Assembly: GCA_907165065.1 (NCBI GenBank)
Contig: OU015535.1
Location: 1,488,001-1,552,000 of the forward strand
DNA length: 64,000 nt
Source of the DNA: Caprimulgus europaeus
Taxonomy: Eukaryota; Chordata; Aves; Caprimulgiformes; Caprimulgidae
Reading direction: 5' to 3'
A program made the position numbers and the translations under genes. The number at the start of each line of letters is the position of its first letter. The stretch's first letter is position 1. The notes beneath the pieces are model-generated. The model ran no database searches, had not been told where the DNA came from, and saw only the letters and a list, made by a program, of their open reading frames with translations. This document shows positions 50,901 to 62,761 of the stretch, in pieces.

Positions 50901-52195
50901 TAAAGAAATCCTTTAGAGGCAGCAGGTGGTACAGTGGTGTCCCTCTCCAAACACCACAGCAGCTCAGCTCACACAGATGATAAAACACCCTCTCAGCCAC
51001 TGGTAACAGCAGGATTACCAGTGCAGGGCCTGGTTTCATTTTATCCCCACCCAGAACATGGTGTGTCACATACCTGGTAATGTTATTTTTATGGATGCTT
51101 TATTTTGTACTTTTTAAATCTGACCACAGTAAAATGTGACATTCTGGTGGGCAGCCTCTTGAGAAATAAGGAGGAAGGAACTGATATTCTGTACAAGAAT
51201 GAAGTGATTTAAATGCAGAAAGAAACACTGAAATATGGTGGCTTTAATTACTGGTATTATTCTCCTGGTTGCATAGAGGGAAAGGTTCAAGGACTGGCTT
51301 AGAGATTAGAAAAAATGATATTGGAAAGTATATGATGAATATTGTGTTGTTGGTTTTGTTGTTTTGGTTTTTTTTAAAGCAGCTTCTGAGTTTGTACTAG
51401 ACTGCTTTACACGGCAAATTATTTATTTACCAGCAACATAAAAGAACCTCTTTTTACATCACCAATTAGTGATGTTGGCAAAGTGCATACTGGGTGACGT
51501 GCTCCTTGCAGGATAAGTATGTGTATGGATTGGAAGAAACTCACCACTTTGTCAGTGACTATCTTCTGAACTGATGGGTGGCAGCAGCAGCAACATTGCT
51601 TCCAAACATCTGATTTATGTGGGCATGGAACTGCTTATTAAAATCCATAATGTTTATTTGCAATATGCAGCTGGCAGGGACTCCCTGAGACCCAGTTCTG
51701 CCAGCAGGTATGGTTTTTTGCTGGGTAAGAACTGCCTGTCATCAGCAGACTAAACCCAGTAATTTTTCCATGCAACTGAAAGGCAGGTGAGCAGTGTCTT
51801 CATAGAGAGAAAAAAAAAAATACTAAAAACCAACTTATGCAGCTATAAAGGCCTCACCACTCTTCACCCTCCTCTTTCCTCAGTATTGAGCCAAAAAGAG
51901 AGCTTGGTTAGAAGCAAACTCCTGACTGAACTTGGTACAAAGCTAAATCCTACTTGTAAAACTCTGGCTTCAAAGAAAGCATGGTCATGCTACTTTCAAC
52001 ACTTGGTTTAAAACTATTACCAGTTTACACTTCTTGTGCCTGGAAAAAGAAAAATAAAGATACTAAAAAGCACTCAGAGGTATCAGAACCATCTTGCCGT
52101 GACAGTATTAGTCATGAGATTGAGTCATGATTGATTCCATCTCAATATCGCCAACAGAAATCCTTGCCTCAAGTAAGGAACTCGGGCTCTGAGGC
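47965..52195. other. non-coding stretch, no gene seen
   Basis: No gene, transposon or RNA gene was recognised. A G+T tract lies near 51352-51378. Open frames near 48.2-48.6 and 50.2-50.6 kb overlap each other on both strands and show no motifs. Confidence 0.5.
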
Positions 52196-52436
52196 ATTCC
52201 ACACACACAACCCCCCCAAAAAAACCCCAAACAAACCCACCCCAACAACAACAAAACAAAAAATCCACCCACAAAAAAACCCCAAAAGTCCAAATCAAAA
52301 CAAAAAAAACCCCAAACCCAAACACATCACACAAAACCCAAAACAACCCACCCTCTCCAAAAAAAAACAACCAAAAATCCCAACAAACTCAAACCAAAAT
52401 ACTCCCCCACAAAAAAAAAAGAAAACACCAACAATA
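52196..52436. repeat. long A+C-only low-complexity tract
   Basis: About 240 bases on the plus strand are almost free of G and T. They consist of irregular A runs, CCCC blocks and CAA/ACC steps with no fixed period. It is followed by a short G+T tract at about 52466-52513. Apparent open frames of 81 to 138 codons across it (minus: rich in F, W, G, V; plus: rich in P, K, N, T) are compositional artefacts. Confidence 0.9.
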
Positions 52437-55400
52437 ATCATGGCAAACATCAGGATTAATTGCACAGGTGAGGGTTTTTTTAAGGTTTGGTTTTGTTGTT
52501 TGTTTTTTTTTAATTGCCACTTAAATCTAAGGGGAAAAAACAAGTAGAATAGAGCAGAAGTGAAGAAAGAAATCACAAGAAACATGTATTTATGACATTT
52601 TAAATGGGTACCATGCACTCAGACATTCCCCTCAGACATATCACCATGTCCTTTATTTATTCTTATGAAATTTTAATTCTTTGTGGCAAGAACACCCTAC
52701 ACATCCTGGGACATTTTCCTCGTCTAATCCAAACCACCTCAGCATTTATATCCTAAACATTTATATCAGGAGGTATACTTATTTTTTATTGTTTTTGCAG
52801 ATGTACTAATTTTTTTAACATTAAGAAAAAATACTCACATAGGTAGAAGCTTGACATTCTGACTCTTCAGCCCAGGAGCATTTAATAAAAAAAAATTGAA
52901 ACCAGAAGTCCCTTGACTCTGTAGGTTGTAAGAATGTACAAAGAAAGAAAAATGGAAATCTAAGAGGCCTTGCTTTAGAAAAATGTCTTCACTTTTTTTC
53001 CCCCTTACAATAACAACCAAGTAACTCTGAGTGACTCAGGCTTGTCTTCAAGGAGCTGGACCCACACTGGACCCTGAGCACAGGCAGCTGATCTCCCAAG
53101 GCAAAAAGCCAGCTTTGCCTACTGCTTTGTTCTCTGTTTTCTCTCCCAAACCTACCAATACACTTTGCACCTAAACATACTGGGAGTTAGAAGGAAGTAT
53201 ATTTATTTTGAACTGGCAGCTGCTTGAGGTGGGTTGACCCAATACATGGCTCCTTGGAATAATTTTAAGAGCTGGAATAGCAGGGCTCTGAGCAGGAAGA
53301 GGAGGGAGTAGGGGTCTGGAGGCACCTTAAGGCTTGTGAGGAGCAAGGCAAGGCAAGGCAGAGCTGTGCTGCAGTTACTAGATGTAAAAAACTAGCAGAG
53401 AAACATGGAATAGCTTCTGGCCTACAGCAAATCCTGTTGGTTTTGAATTTCTGGGGAGGTGGGCCTGTGTAAGATTTACATACCTTGTCAACGCTGGATT
53501 TATGGGGAACAGAGGTTGCAAATGGGCATTGTGTTTTCTTGAAAATGAACTTTACATTCATTGTGATTTAAGCATGTTTTAATATGCATGTTTGAAAAGT
53601 TTCCAAGAGGAAGTTGGATTAATTTTGCTCCATTTATGATCCTCTGTGCATCACTCACTCCAGCAGCCAGTGTTTGCCAAATTTTAATCTGCTTGAGATT
53701 TTAAAAAAATAAGTATTGAATAAATTAGTGAGTCAATAATCAGATTGGCTGGCTGACATCCCAAGGCATGATTAAACTGCCCAAACCATGGAGCCGAGCT
53801 GACAGTGCTGAGCTGCGTTCTGCACTGCTCTGATCTCCTCCCAGGCCTGAGGAAACCAAACCCTCCTCAGTCAAATCTTTCAGCAAAGCAATTATTTAGG
53901 GGGCTCTTGTTTATGAGTCAGTATAAATTCCTCATCATCTAAGCATAAGTGTGCCATGTGCCTCTGTCTCAGAGGAGCACATATCTCAGTTTATCCTCAC
54001 TCTTTAAAATCCACTTTCATTATAACTTCTCTTTGGAAACAACCGAGCAGGAGTGCACATCTGCAGTTAACCACACCCAGTTCAGACAGCTGTTGGGTAA
54101 CTCACCTGGAGAAATAGATTGATAAAGATTGAAAATTCACAAACCAGGCTTTCATATCTTGTTTTGCTACTGACTCACTACAGCTCTGTGCAAATTGCTT
54201 CATCTCTGTGGCAGTTTCCCATCAGATCTGCATGTCTTTAGGACCAGGACAGTCTCTAACCATCTCTAAAAGACTGTTCATAACCTTACCTAATTATTAA
54301 CAAATTTTAGTTGATAATAAAATTGTAATCCTAATAAAAAGAAATGTAATAGTACAAAATAACCTTCCACTTGTTTCTAAGGAGAGGGGAAAAAAAAAGC
54401 AAATCTTTCCAAACTGTTCTAAAATAGCTTAATAAAATATTTTAACTGAAGTCTGATTTCAGAAGCCTTTCATATCGATTTGTCAGCTTTGCAGCAGCTG
54501 AAGTCGATTCTTTTAGCAGTGCACTACAGTAAAACATAGCTTTCCTCTCTTCCCCTTCTCATTTTTCAGCACTAACAATACCTGTAGGATTACTAGACAG
54601 ATAGTCCTTGCTAACCTGCTTCTAGTGTTAATCACACCACTTGAAATCAAAAATCACCCTCTGTGCCCAATCCTGCTTGGAGCTATGGAAGTGACTGCAA
54701 ACCTGTAAGCAGGAGATATGAGCTTGTGTTTTGTGCTAAATCCATTCAGTCTGGAAGCGGCCCCTGGTCCCTAAATGAAATGGTCAGAGTGTTTTTATGC
54801 ACTCAGGGCTAGCCTGCTTTAGGCCAGGTGTTTGTCCAAGCCTTCTCTGGGCTTCTCCAGAGGATTGTGTGGTCATAGCACATTACTCTGATTTGTTTCT
54901 GAGTTTGGTTTCTGTTGTGAGGATTTTGTTCCAAAGCATTTGAAGCGATGTGATGCCTTTCTTGCAGGCCAAGAGGGTGATAGTTTTTTGGCACTGAATG
55001 TCTGTACTGTGTGCCTTGCATTGGAAGGTGCAAGTCTTTCTGGGATAGCAAGTCCTGAACAGGGCAGAAAAAGCTAGAGGTGGCCTGGCCTCCTGCACTC
55101 TGCACAGAGGAGGGTTCCTGCAGTGGGGTACCCCCAGCCCTGCACAGAGTCCATCTCAGAAGAGCTAAATGGTTCACAACAAAAGCAGCACCCAAGAGTG
55201 AATGCATGCATGAGGGAATAGGGACCTCAGAACAAACCCAAGGGTTAGGAGCTTCCCTGTACAGATACTCCCCAAGGGTTTCATGTTCATAGTCACAGAA
55301 GTACCACACAAACAGGCAAGACAGTGGGGTGTGCATTCACACCTGGTACTTATCACCTCTCTCGTAGGAACACTCACGGGGTTTGCACCATCTGTATTTG

Positions 55401-58400
55401 AACAGGTAAAAACAGGTTGATAAACACCAAAAAAATAGCACCTGGGAACAGAAAATAGTTGTGATGGAAATACTATTTAGAGCATGTTTCTACAGAGATA
55501 AGTAGAGGTCTACTGATACATCATGAAAAAACCCAACACACATGTCCTTGCAGTTCTTAGGTCTCCTAAAATGCTGCTGCACAGAGGATTACATTTTTTT
55601 CCTTTAAAATTCATCACAATCACACACAGCAAAACAAAGCAGCTCTGTTCTAAGGACTGGAAATTGGGAAAGGCCTCCAGCAAAGGGAGACTGTGACCAC
55701 CCTGCGCAGATGCTGCACCTTTCTGAACCAGCAGCGAAGCAAAGCTGTTCACTAGGTGGTGGTGGTGAACCACCACAGAACACTGCAGCTGCACACTTGG
55801 TCAATGATGAGCTCCAAAGCACAGTGGAGAGAAAAAAAAATACTAAGTATTTAAAGTAATAACATTTAGCTGGTACATGTAGAGCTTTATGTCAGAACTG
55901 ACTGTACGCACTGGTGAGTTTGGCCTCCCCTCACGCCTGCGTGGGCGCTACGCTCGCTAGTGCCCGCTTGTCTCCCATGCAGGAGGGTGGGTGGCCCAGA
56001 GGCCAAGGGCTCAGCCCTCAGGGCTTCTTGGCTGAGAAGGATCTCCAGGAGGGATCCCAGACACAGTCTGACAGAAGGGGAGGCATGGGCTCTGTGCTCC
56101 ATCTTTAAGCTAGCAGCTTGAAGCTCCTCTCAGCATCACAGCAGGGCTGAGCGTTGGGGGTGAGAGGAAGAAGTCAGGGCCTTCTCACCACTTCGTGTCT
56201 CTGTGTCTACTGGGCACGATGATGAAAGAAATGCTGGTGCGGTGCCTGCATCTGAAGAGGGGTTACACAGGGTGAAACCCCTCCATCTCCCACAATAACT
56301 GGGGATAAGCTGTGTGTTGTTTTCCTAGAGGCCCTGGTTTAGGAGGGAATTGACTCAGATTTTCACTGGATCCCTCAGCCTCTCATTCAGAGCAGCAGAC
56401 TATAGCTCTTTGTCAGGTAGAAAATGATTTTTCCACCATTAGCTTTTTCACACTGGAACTATGGGGTTTTTTAAGACTACCATATAAACATTATGTTCTT
56501 CAAAGAAAAATTTCTAGACCATACTTGACAGCAAGTGCTTAAAACACCCTTCTATTGTCTTCCTATTTCTAGAAGCAATGTGTTTTTAAAAAATACTTCT
56601 CCCTAACTCCTTTGGGCAATCAGGCCGAGCTGAAAAAAATGAAGGTACGGGCAAGAGCAATGCAGTGAGACTGCAGCATAAAGCTAAATGGCAAAAGCAA
56701 TCTGTTTGGCTTGATTTAAATTTCAGTCCTCACATTAGAGACAATAATAAAGCTGAAGGTCAAGAGATGATAAGCACCCTTGAAGGGCAACCCGTGCCTT
56801 GCCCATGACACACCAGCAGGGTTAGAGCAGCAAAGTGGTGCAGAAGCAGCTCCATCCATCCCTGTACCAGCTGTCCTGCTTTAGTAATTCCAGTAACAGA
56901 AACTACAGCAGAACAGGAGATCCAGGTACTCTCCTGAGCCACCCACAATGGCGTGTTTCAGCCTACTCTGTCTTTTTTTCCTCCCTTCCCTTCATGAAGT
57001 CAATCTATTGTCCATTGAAGGACAACGTGCCCACCTCCACAGAAGCTTTCACTAGCCATCTGCCCACTGAAGCCAGCTGAGAAGACAGCAGACATCTGGA
57101 TGTCTCAAAGCCCAGCAAGTATTTTCAGCAAAACAGTTTTTCACACACTCCTAGCCTGTCTTCTGATGAAAGAAATTCTGAAGCAGAGCCCGTTTAACAG
57201 CAGGAGTAGTAATGGGAGTAATAGGGTAGTGCAGTGCTAACTGTGGTGCTTAGTGACTGTGACACTGTCTGACACTGATTGATTAAGAGCCTGAAACTCT
57301 GGCTGTGGCACTGGGCTGTAAGAATAAAATGAACCTTCACTCCTCGTTCACACACATCCATCACCCTCAGCCAAGCTTTGGCTTTTGTAGTAACGACTGC
57401 GGTTTCTTTTGTAAGAGAGAGATACAAGAGATGTAAATGCAGTTTCTTCTGTGCTTTCAAAAGCATTTTCATCATCAACATTTTTTTGAAAGGATCTTTA
57501 AAGAAAAAAACTCTCTGGTAACACAGCTGGGTTTCAGCATATTCAGCATCCCAGCTATCAAAGACTCTTTCTCATTTAGCTGAGAACCTGGCTAGAGATT
57601 CTGAAGGGAACGGCTGCCTGCTGCTGTTCCCCTGAGGATGCAGCAGTCAGTCCGCAGTGCAGGAGAGCTGTCAGCACCTACCCAAGCACCAGGGCCTTGC
57701 CTGTCTCTTCAGAGTTAAGAATACTCTGAAGCCCTGCCTTGAGCAGAGGACATGTATGGATACTACAAAGAGCATCTCTATGGGATCAGCTGGTGCATTA
57801 CAGGGTGCTTTCATGTTTCTGTACTGTTCCATACATACATCTCCAGCTGCTTTGGCTTCAGGAGTGACCTTGATGGTAGCAGTGGGATTCAGGCCTTGGC
57901 TACAGTGAGGAAGGTCTGTGCATCAGATGCTGCCAGTCTAAAAAAGATAGAAGGAGGCTCCCCCTTACTTTGGCTTCCTTAGGGGACTGTCACACTAGCA
58001 ATTCTTCCTGTGACACCACTGTGGCCATGGGCTGCGTGGGAAGATGCCTGAACACTTCATCAAGGTAGCAAGTCACAACACTGAATCAATAGGAACAAAA
58101 CAAACCAAGCTTCTAGAGTATAAGAATTGTCTTTAGGAATAATGACAATACCACCAATTTCTGAAGAGGCAATTGTCCTCAGCAGGGTCTTAGGAAGGCA
58201 GTAACACAAAGTCATTTAATACTGGGACTTGCAAGTGTCACTAAACAGTGAGTATGAAAGCACAAAGACCAAGTCAGCTAAATGTTTAAAGAAGCAAGCA
58301 GTCACCAGCTGAGCCATATTCTGCCTTGACTGGCTCATATGTACGTGATTTACTGAACCAAATCCCTCAGTACTGTTGGCATTGCCATGTATGATCCATA

Positions 58401-61315
58401 CTACAGTTCCCAGCACTGATTTCTCCTGTTCAGATCATCAAGTGACTTGGGTTTTTGCAAATGAGTTTCACATTTCCCTCAACTGTGCTTGGCTCCAGTC
58501 TACTTTCATCTCCCCCTCTCTCTCTGTCCCAACTTTGGCCTGTCTTTGAAAGAAATAAGAATGTACATCATGGTCAAATTAAGGCACATTTGAACAGTTG
58601 CCATTTTGAGATAACAGCTTTTTCACCTTTCCAAAAGTAGAAAGAAAGCCTTCAACACACATTTCAGGAGAATTTCATCCATCCATCCATCCAGGACATT
58701 TCAAGCATTTGAAACTTGAATTACACACTTCCAAACTCCATCGTGCTCCTCACAGTGCTACCACAGCATCTGTGCAAGATGATGGCTGCTGAAAATAACT
58801 ATTTGAGATTACAAACCACTGCAGCATCACTTGCTTAGTTCCCCACTTTATCCTCCTCCATTCCTCTTTCCATGTGTCTCATCCACTTACTGTACCTTGT
58901 CATAACCCGTACTCCAGCTGCTTCACAAACGAACAGCCTGTCACGTAACTGCACCTCATCCCATATTACACGGTGCTCTAAAATGCCGCGGCTGCACCAA
59001 AGAGCACGTGATCTTCATTGCAGGTGAAAAATGGAAGCTCCTAAAGGTTAAATGCTGTTTCATTCAGACCTTTATTAGCCTCAGATCCGATGCTATACCA
59101 ATGTAGACATCAACTAACAGCACTTGAACAATTAATTTATTTGCCAAGTTTTACTATTGCACTAATGAGCTACCCAAACACGTAACAGCAGCTTTGACTA
59201 TTCCCAAGACTCACACGTTGCTCTAGTTCCCTAACAAGATGAGTATAACTTTTTATATTCTTGATCAAAGCAGACCTCAAAAGCTAAATTAAAAGTCACC
59301 ATTTGCTGGTGTCCATGCTTCCAAGTTAAAATTAGTTTGCAGCGAGCACACCCACCACAACCCCCCCCAACGCCTAGATGTTCACACCAGGGGAAAACAC
59401 AGGGAGGGTGTGAGCACAGCCAGAGCTAATCCATTCAAGAAGTTGAACAGCTATCTGCAGAATACTTTTTTGGAGTAGTCAGGCTGTGCAGACAGCTACA
59501 ATGCTTTTCGCTTCAAAGAATGCTGGCCTTTCATGTAGGCTGGCTCTGTGCATAAGGGAAGTATTTTTAGTCATGCATTGAATGATTTGACATTGAGAGA
59601 ACTGAGGGACATTGTCAGACTGGGGAAACTTGGATTGCTGGTACTTGTACTGAAGACTTTCTGGGCCTAAAGAACAGCTTTTTCCTCTGGTACCAGATTG
59701 GAAGCATTCATAGAGACTATAAATATTTACATTTCTACATTATACATGAAAAAAAACCAAACAAAACCCCCCCGAAACCTGATACACTGATAACCTTGTC
59801 CTGTCTTCCCAGAGACTGCTCAAATATTCCTGTGTGTGTATCCCTCCATGTATTTCACATTCAGGGCTTAGGTAGACACGAAGTCAAAGCTGTTGGAACA
59901 GGGAACTGGCCTGCTGTGTTAGGGGGTATAAACCACAAATAAACCCACATCTGTCTGCAAATATAACCCAGATCCCCAGGGTGACGGAGCCAGCACAGCA
60001 CCTACATCCTTGTGGCACTTGCAGTCTCTAGAGCCTAAAATTTCACGAGTAAAAGTGGTTTCCACAGAAAACCTCTGTTCCTTGGTCATTCCTGTTGCAG
60101 GTAACAAACCTTTGCAGCCACAGCATCGGGGCAGTTTGATCTAGGGTGGGCAGGAAACTGTCCCATCCCAGCAGCCTTGTGATGTGCAATATCGAGAGGT
60201 GTGGCTGGATGGTGGCCTTCCCTCATTGTCCCTGCTGAGCACAACGTCCCTGCTCCAGAGGTGCTGAACCAGTGCCTTGAACTAAGCAGAGACCACGAGG
60301 ATAACACTGCATTACAGTCTGAAGAGGAGATGCCAGCTGCACAGAGGCAACATCTACAGTTAGAAAATTCAATTTTCACCTTCACTAACGAAGTTTTTAG
60401 CTATCACATTAATACTCTGGCACTGCAAATCCTGGATTCTGTATTTAGCTAATGAGGAGCCAAATGTTACCTATACTATGTAAAACAGATCTGTGCCATT
60501 GCTTGCTATTACATGATTAAAACCTACAGTTCTTAAAAAAAAACCTATTCAAAGCACAACCATCCTAATGTCTAACTGCAAAATAAGAGAGAACTAATCA
60601 ATATGCACAGACTTTCATGAACCAGAAGTCTTAAATTATGACTGGTATTAATTGTATATAATTGAAATTATAAACTCCCCAAGATAAATTATATCTCACT
60701 TGTGAACCTTACAAATGTTTTTTCGTAGCATTTATAAATAAGTTCTCATTCATAAGCATTTACAGATTAATGCAGAGCTACGGATGCAATTTCTTTGCAA
60801 ATGAAGCTCTATCAATGTCACTGTTGGTTATAAATCTCTAGACTACATTTTTTTAATCAAGTGCAACAGGATCTGAATGAAGGCATTTTTTATTTTGTGT
60901 ATAGCCCTTATGAATCAGAAACAGGCTTTATAATCTAATTTCCCCAGAGATTATGTAACAAAAGTGATAAACCTATAGTTAGTACAGCAACGTTTTTGAC
61001 AGCTATAATTTTTTTTCCCCCAGAAGAAAGTAATTTGAATGTAGATTAAGACACATCACTATGGCCTTCCCTATAAACTGCTGGACTGAGTTTCCTGATT
61101 GCTCTGTATGCACATTTGCCTGAGCGAACCAAAACGTGGAAATTAAAAATGTAGGAAGAAAGGATCTTATGCATTCCATTGACCTTTCTATTAGTTAAGC
61201 ATTTGAATTTTAATATATGTATGATACATTCTTTAATTAAAGTGTAAATCAGAACTCTGAACTTCACAGATTTATGAGCCATGTATCACTGAGGCTTCAT
61301 TCTAAAACCTTTCAG
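52437..61315. other. non-coding stretch, no gene seen
   Basis: About 8.9 kb of unique-looking sequence. The longest open frame (54809-55336, minus, 175 codons) has no recognisable motif or composition. The stretch holds (ATCC)n at 58677-58692 and an AT-rich, repeat-free part at about 60440-61260. That part has the texture of conserved non-coding DNA, an impression only. Confidence 0.5.
58677..58692. repeat. (ATCC)4 microsatellite
   Basis: Four perfect ATCC units at 58677-58692. Confidence 0.9.
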
Positions 61316-61399
61316 CCAGCAGGCTCCTTCGTGGCAGAAGCACCATTGTCAGATGGCACACGGCTCGATGCCGATAGGAAAAGAGCACAGAAGTTACAG
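61316..61399 (+). CDS. candidate internal coding exon, plus strand, unidentified
   Basis: The acceptor TTCTAAAACCTTTCAG precedes 84 bp followed by GTGAGAAC, a good donor. In phase 0 at both ends it reads PAGSFVAEAPLSDGTRLDAD and then RKRAQKLQ, ending in a charged, helix-like stretch. One other frame is also open. Four CpG sites in 84 bp stand out in an AT-rich setting, as in conserved coding exons. No family is recognised, and the strand is opposite to most other candidates. Confidence 0.3.
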
Positions 61400-62674
61400 G
61401 TGAGAACTTCTGGCCACTTCTCCTGTTTTAATTTAAATCTGAATATGAAGGCAATTGGAAGAAAAGATTAGAGGGGAAAAAACCCTCTAGCTGGCTGTGT
61501 AAATTGATAGTTAGAAAGGGATAGAAATCTCCTATTTCTGCCTATACCTAGTAATTTTATACTATAGTCTGTGTTTTTCCCCAACCATAGGGTGATACAT
61601 ACATGCTCATCTTCTTGATGTAAAGAGTTTACTCAGTCCTTAAGTGTGCTGAGATAATAGGGGTTCTGCTGATGCTGTGGAAGGAAAAGGCTGTATCCCT
61701 CCTGCTCTCAACACCATTTCATAGGAAGCTATTCAGAAAACAAACCAACCAACCCAAACAAAAAGCAGCACACACACATATTCCCCCACCCTGCCATCGA
61801 AGCCCCCAGCCCCAAACCAAACATGCCCTCAGTACCAACTCCTGCAGAGCACATGAGGCTCAGAAACCTGCCTGAGTACAGATCTGACCCAAGTGGAACA
61901 CAACGAGCACACAAACAACTGCTCTGGGGGATGTGAATAAAACCAATTTCTCAGGTTGGCTGTTTACTACCTTCTCTCCCAGATCTTTTAAAGTAACTTG
62001 TGTATTTATAGCAGCTGAAATACATTCATCACAATTACCATTGCTCACTGCAGCATTTCCAGCATGTTCCTTTTCTCCCCTGCCTTTCATTGTACTGGAA
62101 AGCTGCACCATTCTGAAAGATGCTAAAAATTAACTCTGAGGAGATCTCATTCTCCATTTCTGTTGACTTTAATTAGATTACTCACATGAATAAATGAGTT
62201 CTAGAACACCAGTTTGAATGGAAGAATTAAAAAAAAATAAAAATTGGTTTCTTGTTTGGATTGCACCTCTGAAGAGAGCACCCAGGCTCATGGGGAACAG
62301 AGCACCGTTGTAATCCCGCTGAGATTAGGGTTGCACATTTTACATAGCCCCCAGGATCTGCAGTAGCCCTGTTTGAAAGCCCTGTGAGTAACTGTGCTGT
62401 GCCAGGAAAGCAGGATCACAGAGATGAATCTCTGCTTGGAAAATTTCTGGAGGTTTGTTTAGTTCTGAAAGCAAGCCCTGAGGTGTGGGATTTGATATTG
62501 GCTGTGCTTCTCCTCCCGGGTGCGATGGTGGTACCCATCATCGTTCTGACTATTTCTGCGGGTGAATGTTATGTAGAGCTGTGAATTCTGTCTAATTTTA
62601 GATCAGCTGATGCTCCTCTTTAGAAAGAGGCCTTGATCCTCTGAAGCTGAGAAACAGTTCTTGCAACAACTTAC

Positions 62675-62761
62675 CACAAAGGACAAAGTCTTTAACAACA
62701 CCCATCTCATTCTGGCCTGTCTGTAGTACTTTGATGATGTTTCCACTCAGAACCGCGTTAC
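62675..62761 (-). CDS. candidate internal coding exon, minus strand, unidentified
   Basis: On the minus strand the acceptor AACCCTTCTGCATTCCTCAG precedes 87 bp followed by GTAAGTTG, a consensus donor. Only one frame is open; the other two stop at once. It is phase 1 at both ends and reads NAVLSGNIIKVLQTG and then QNEMGVVKDFVLC, with mixed hydrophobic and polar residues like a folded domain. This is the strongest exon candidate in the window. I do not recognise the protein. Confidence 0.4.

Noticed and set aside
52131-52547. 138-codon plus and 81- to 107-codon minus open frames
   Set aside because: They are translations of the A+C-only tract and lack protein-like composition.
54809-55336. 175-codon minus-strand open frame
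   Set aside because: No recognisable motif, domain texture or splice context; an overlapping frame is open on the same strand, as expected by chance.
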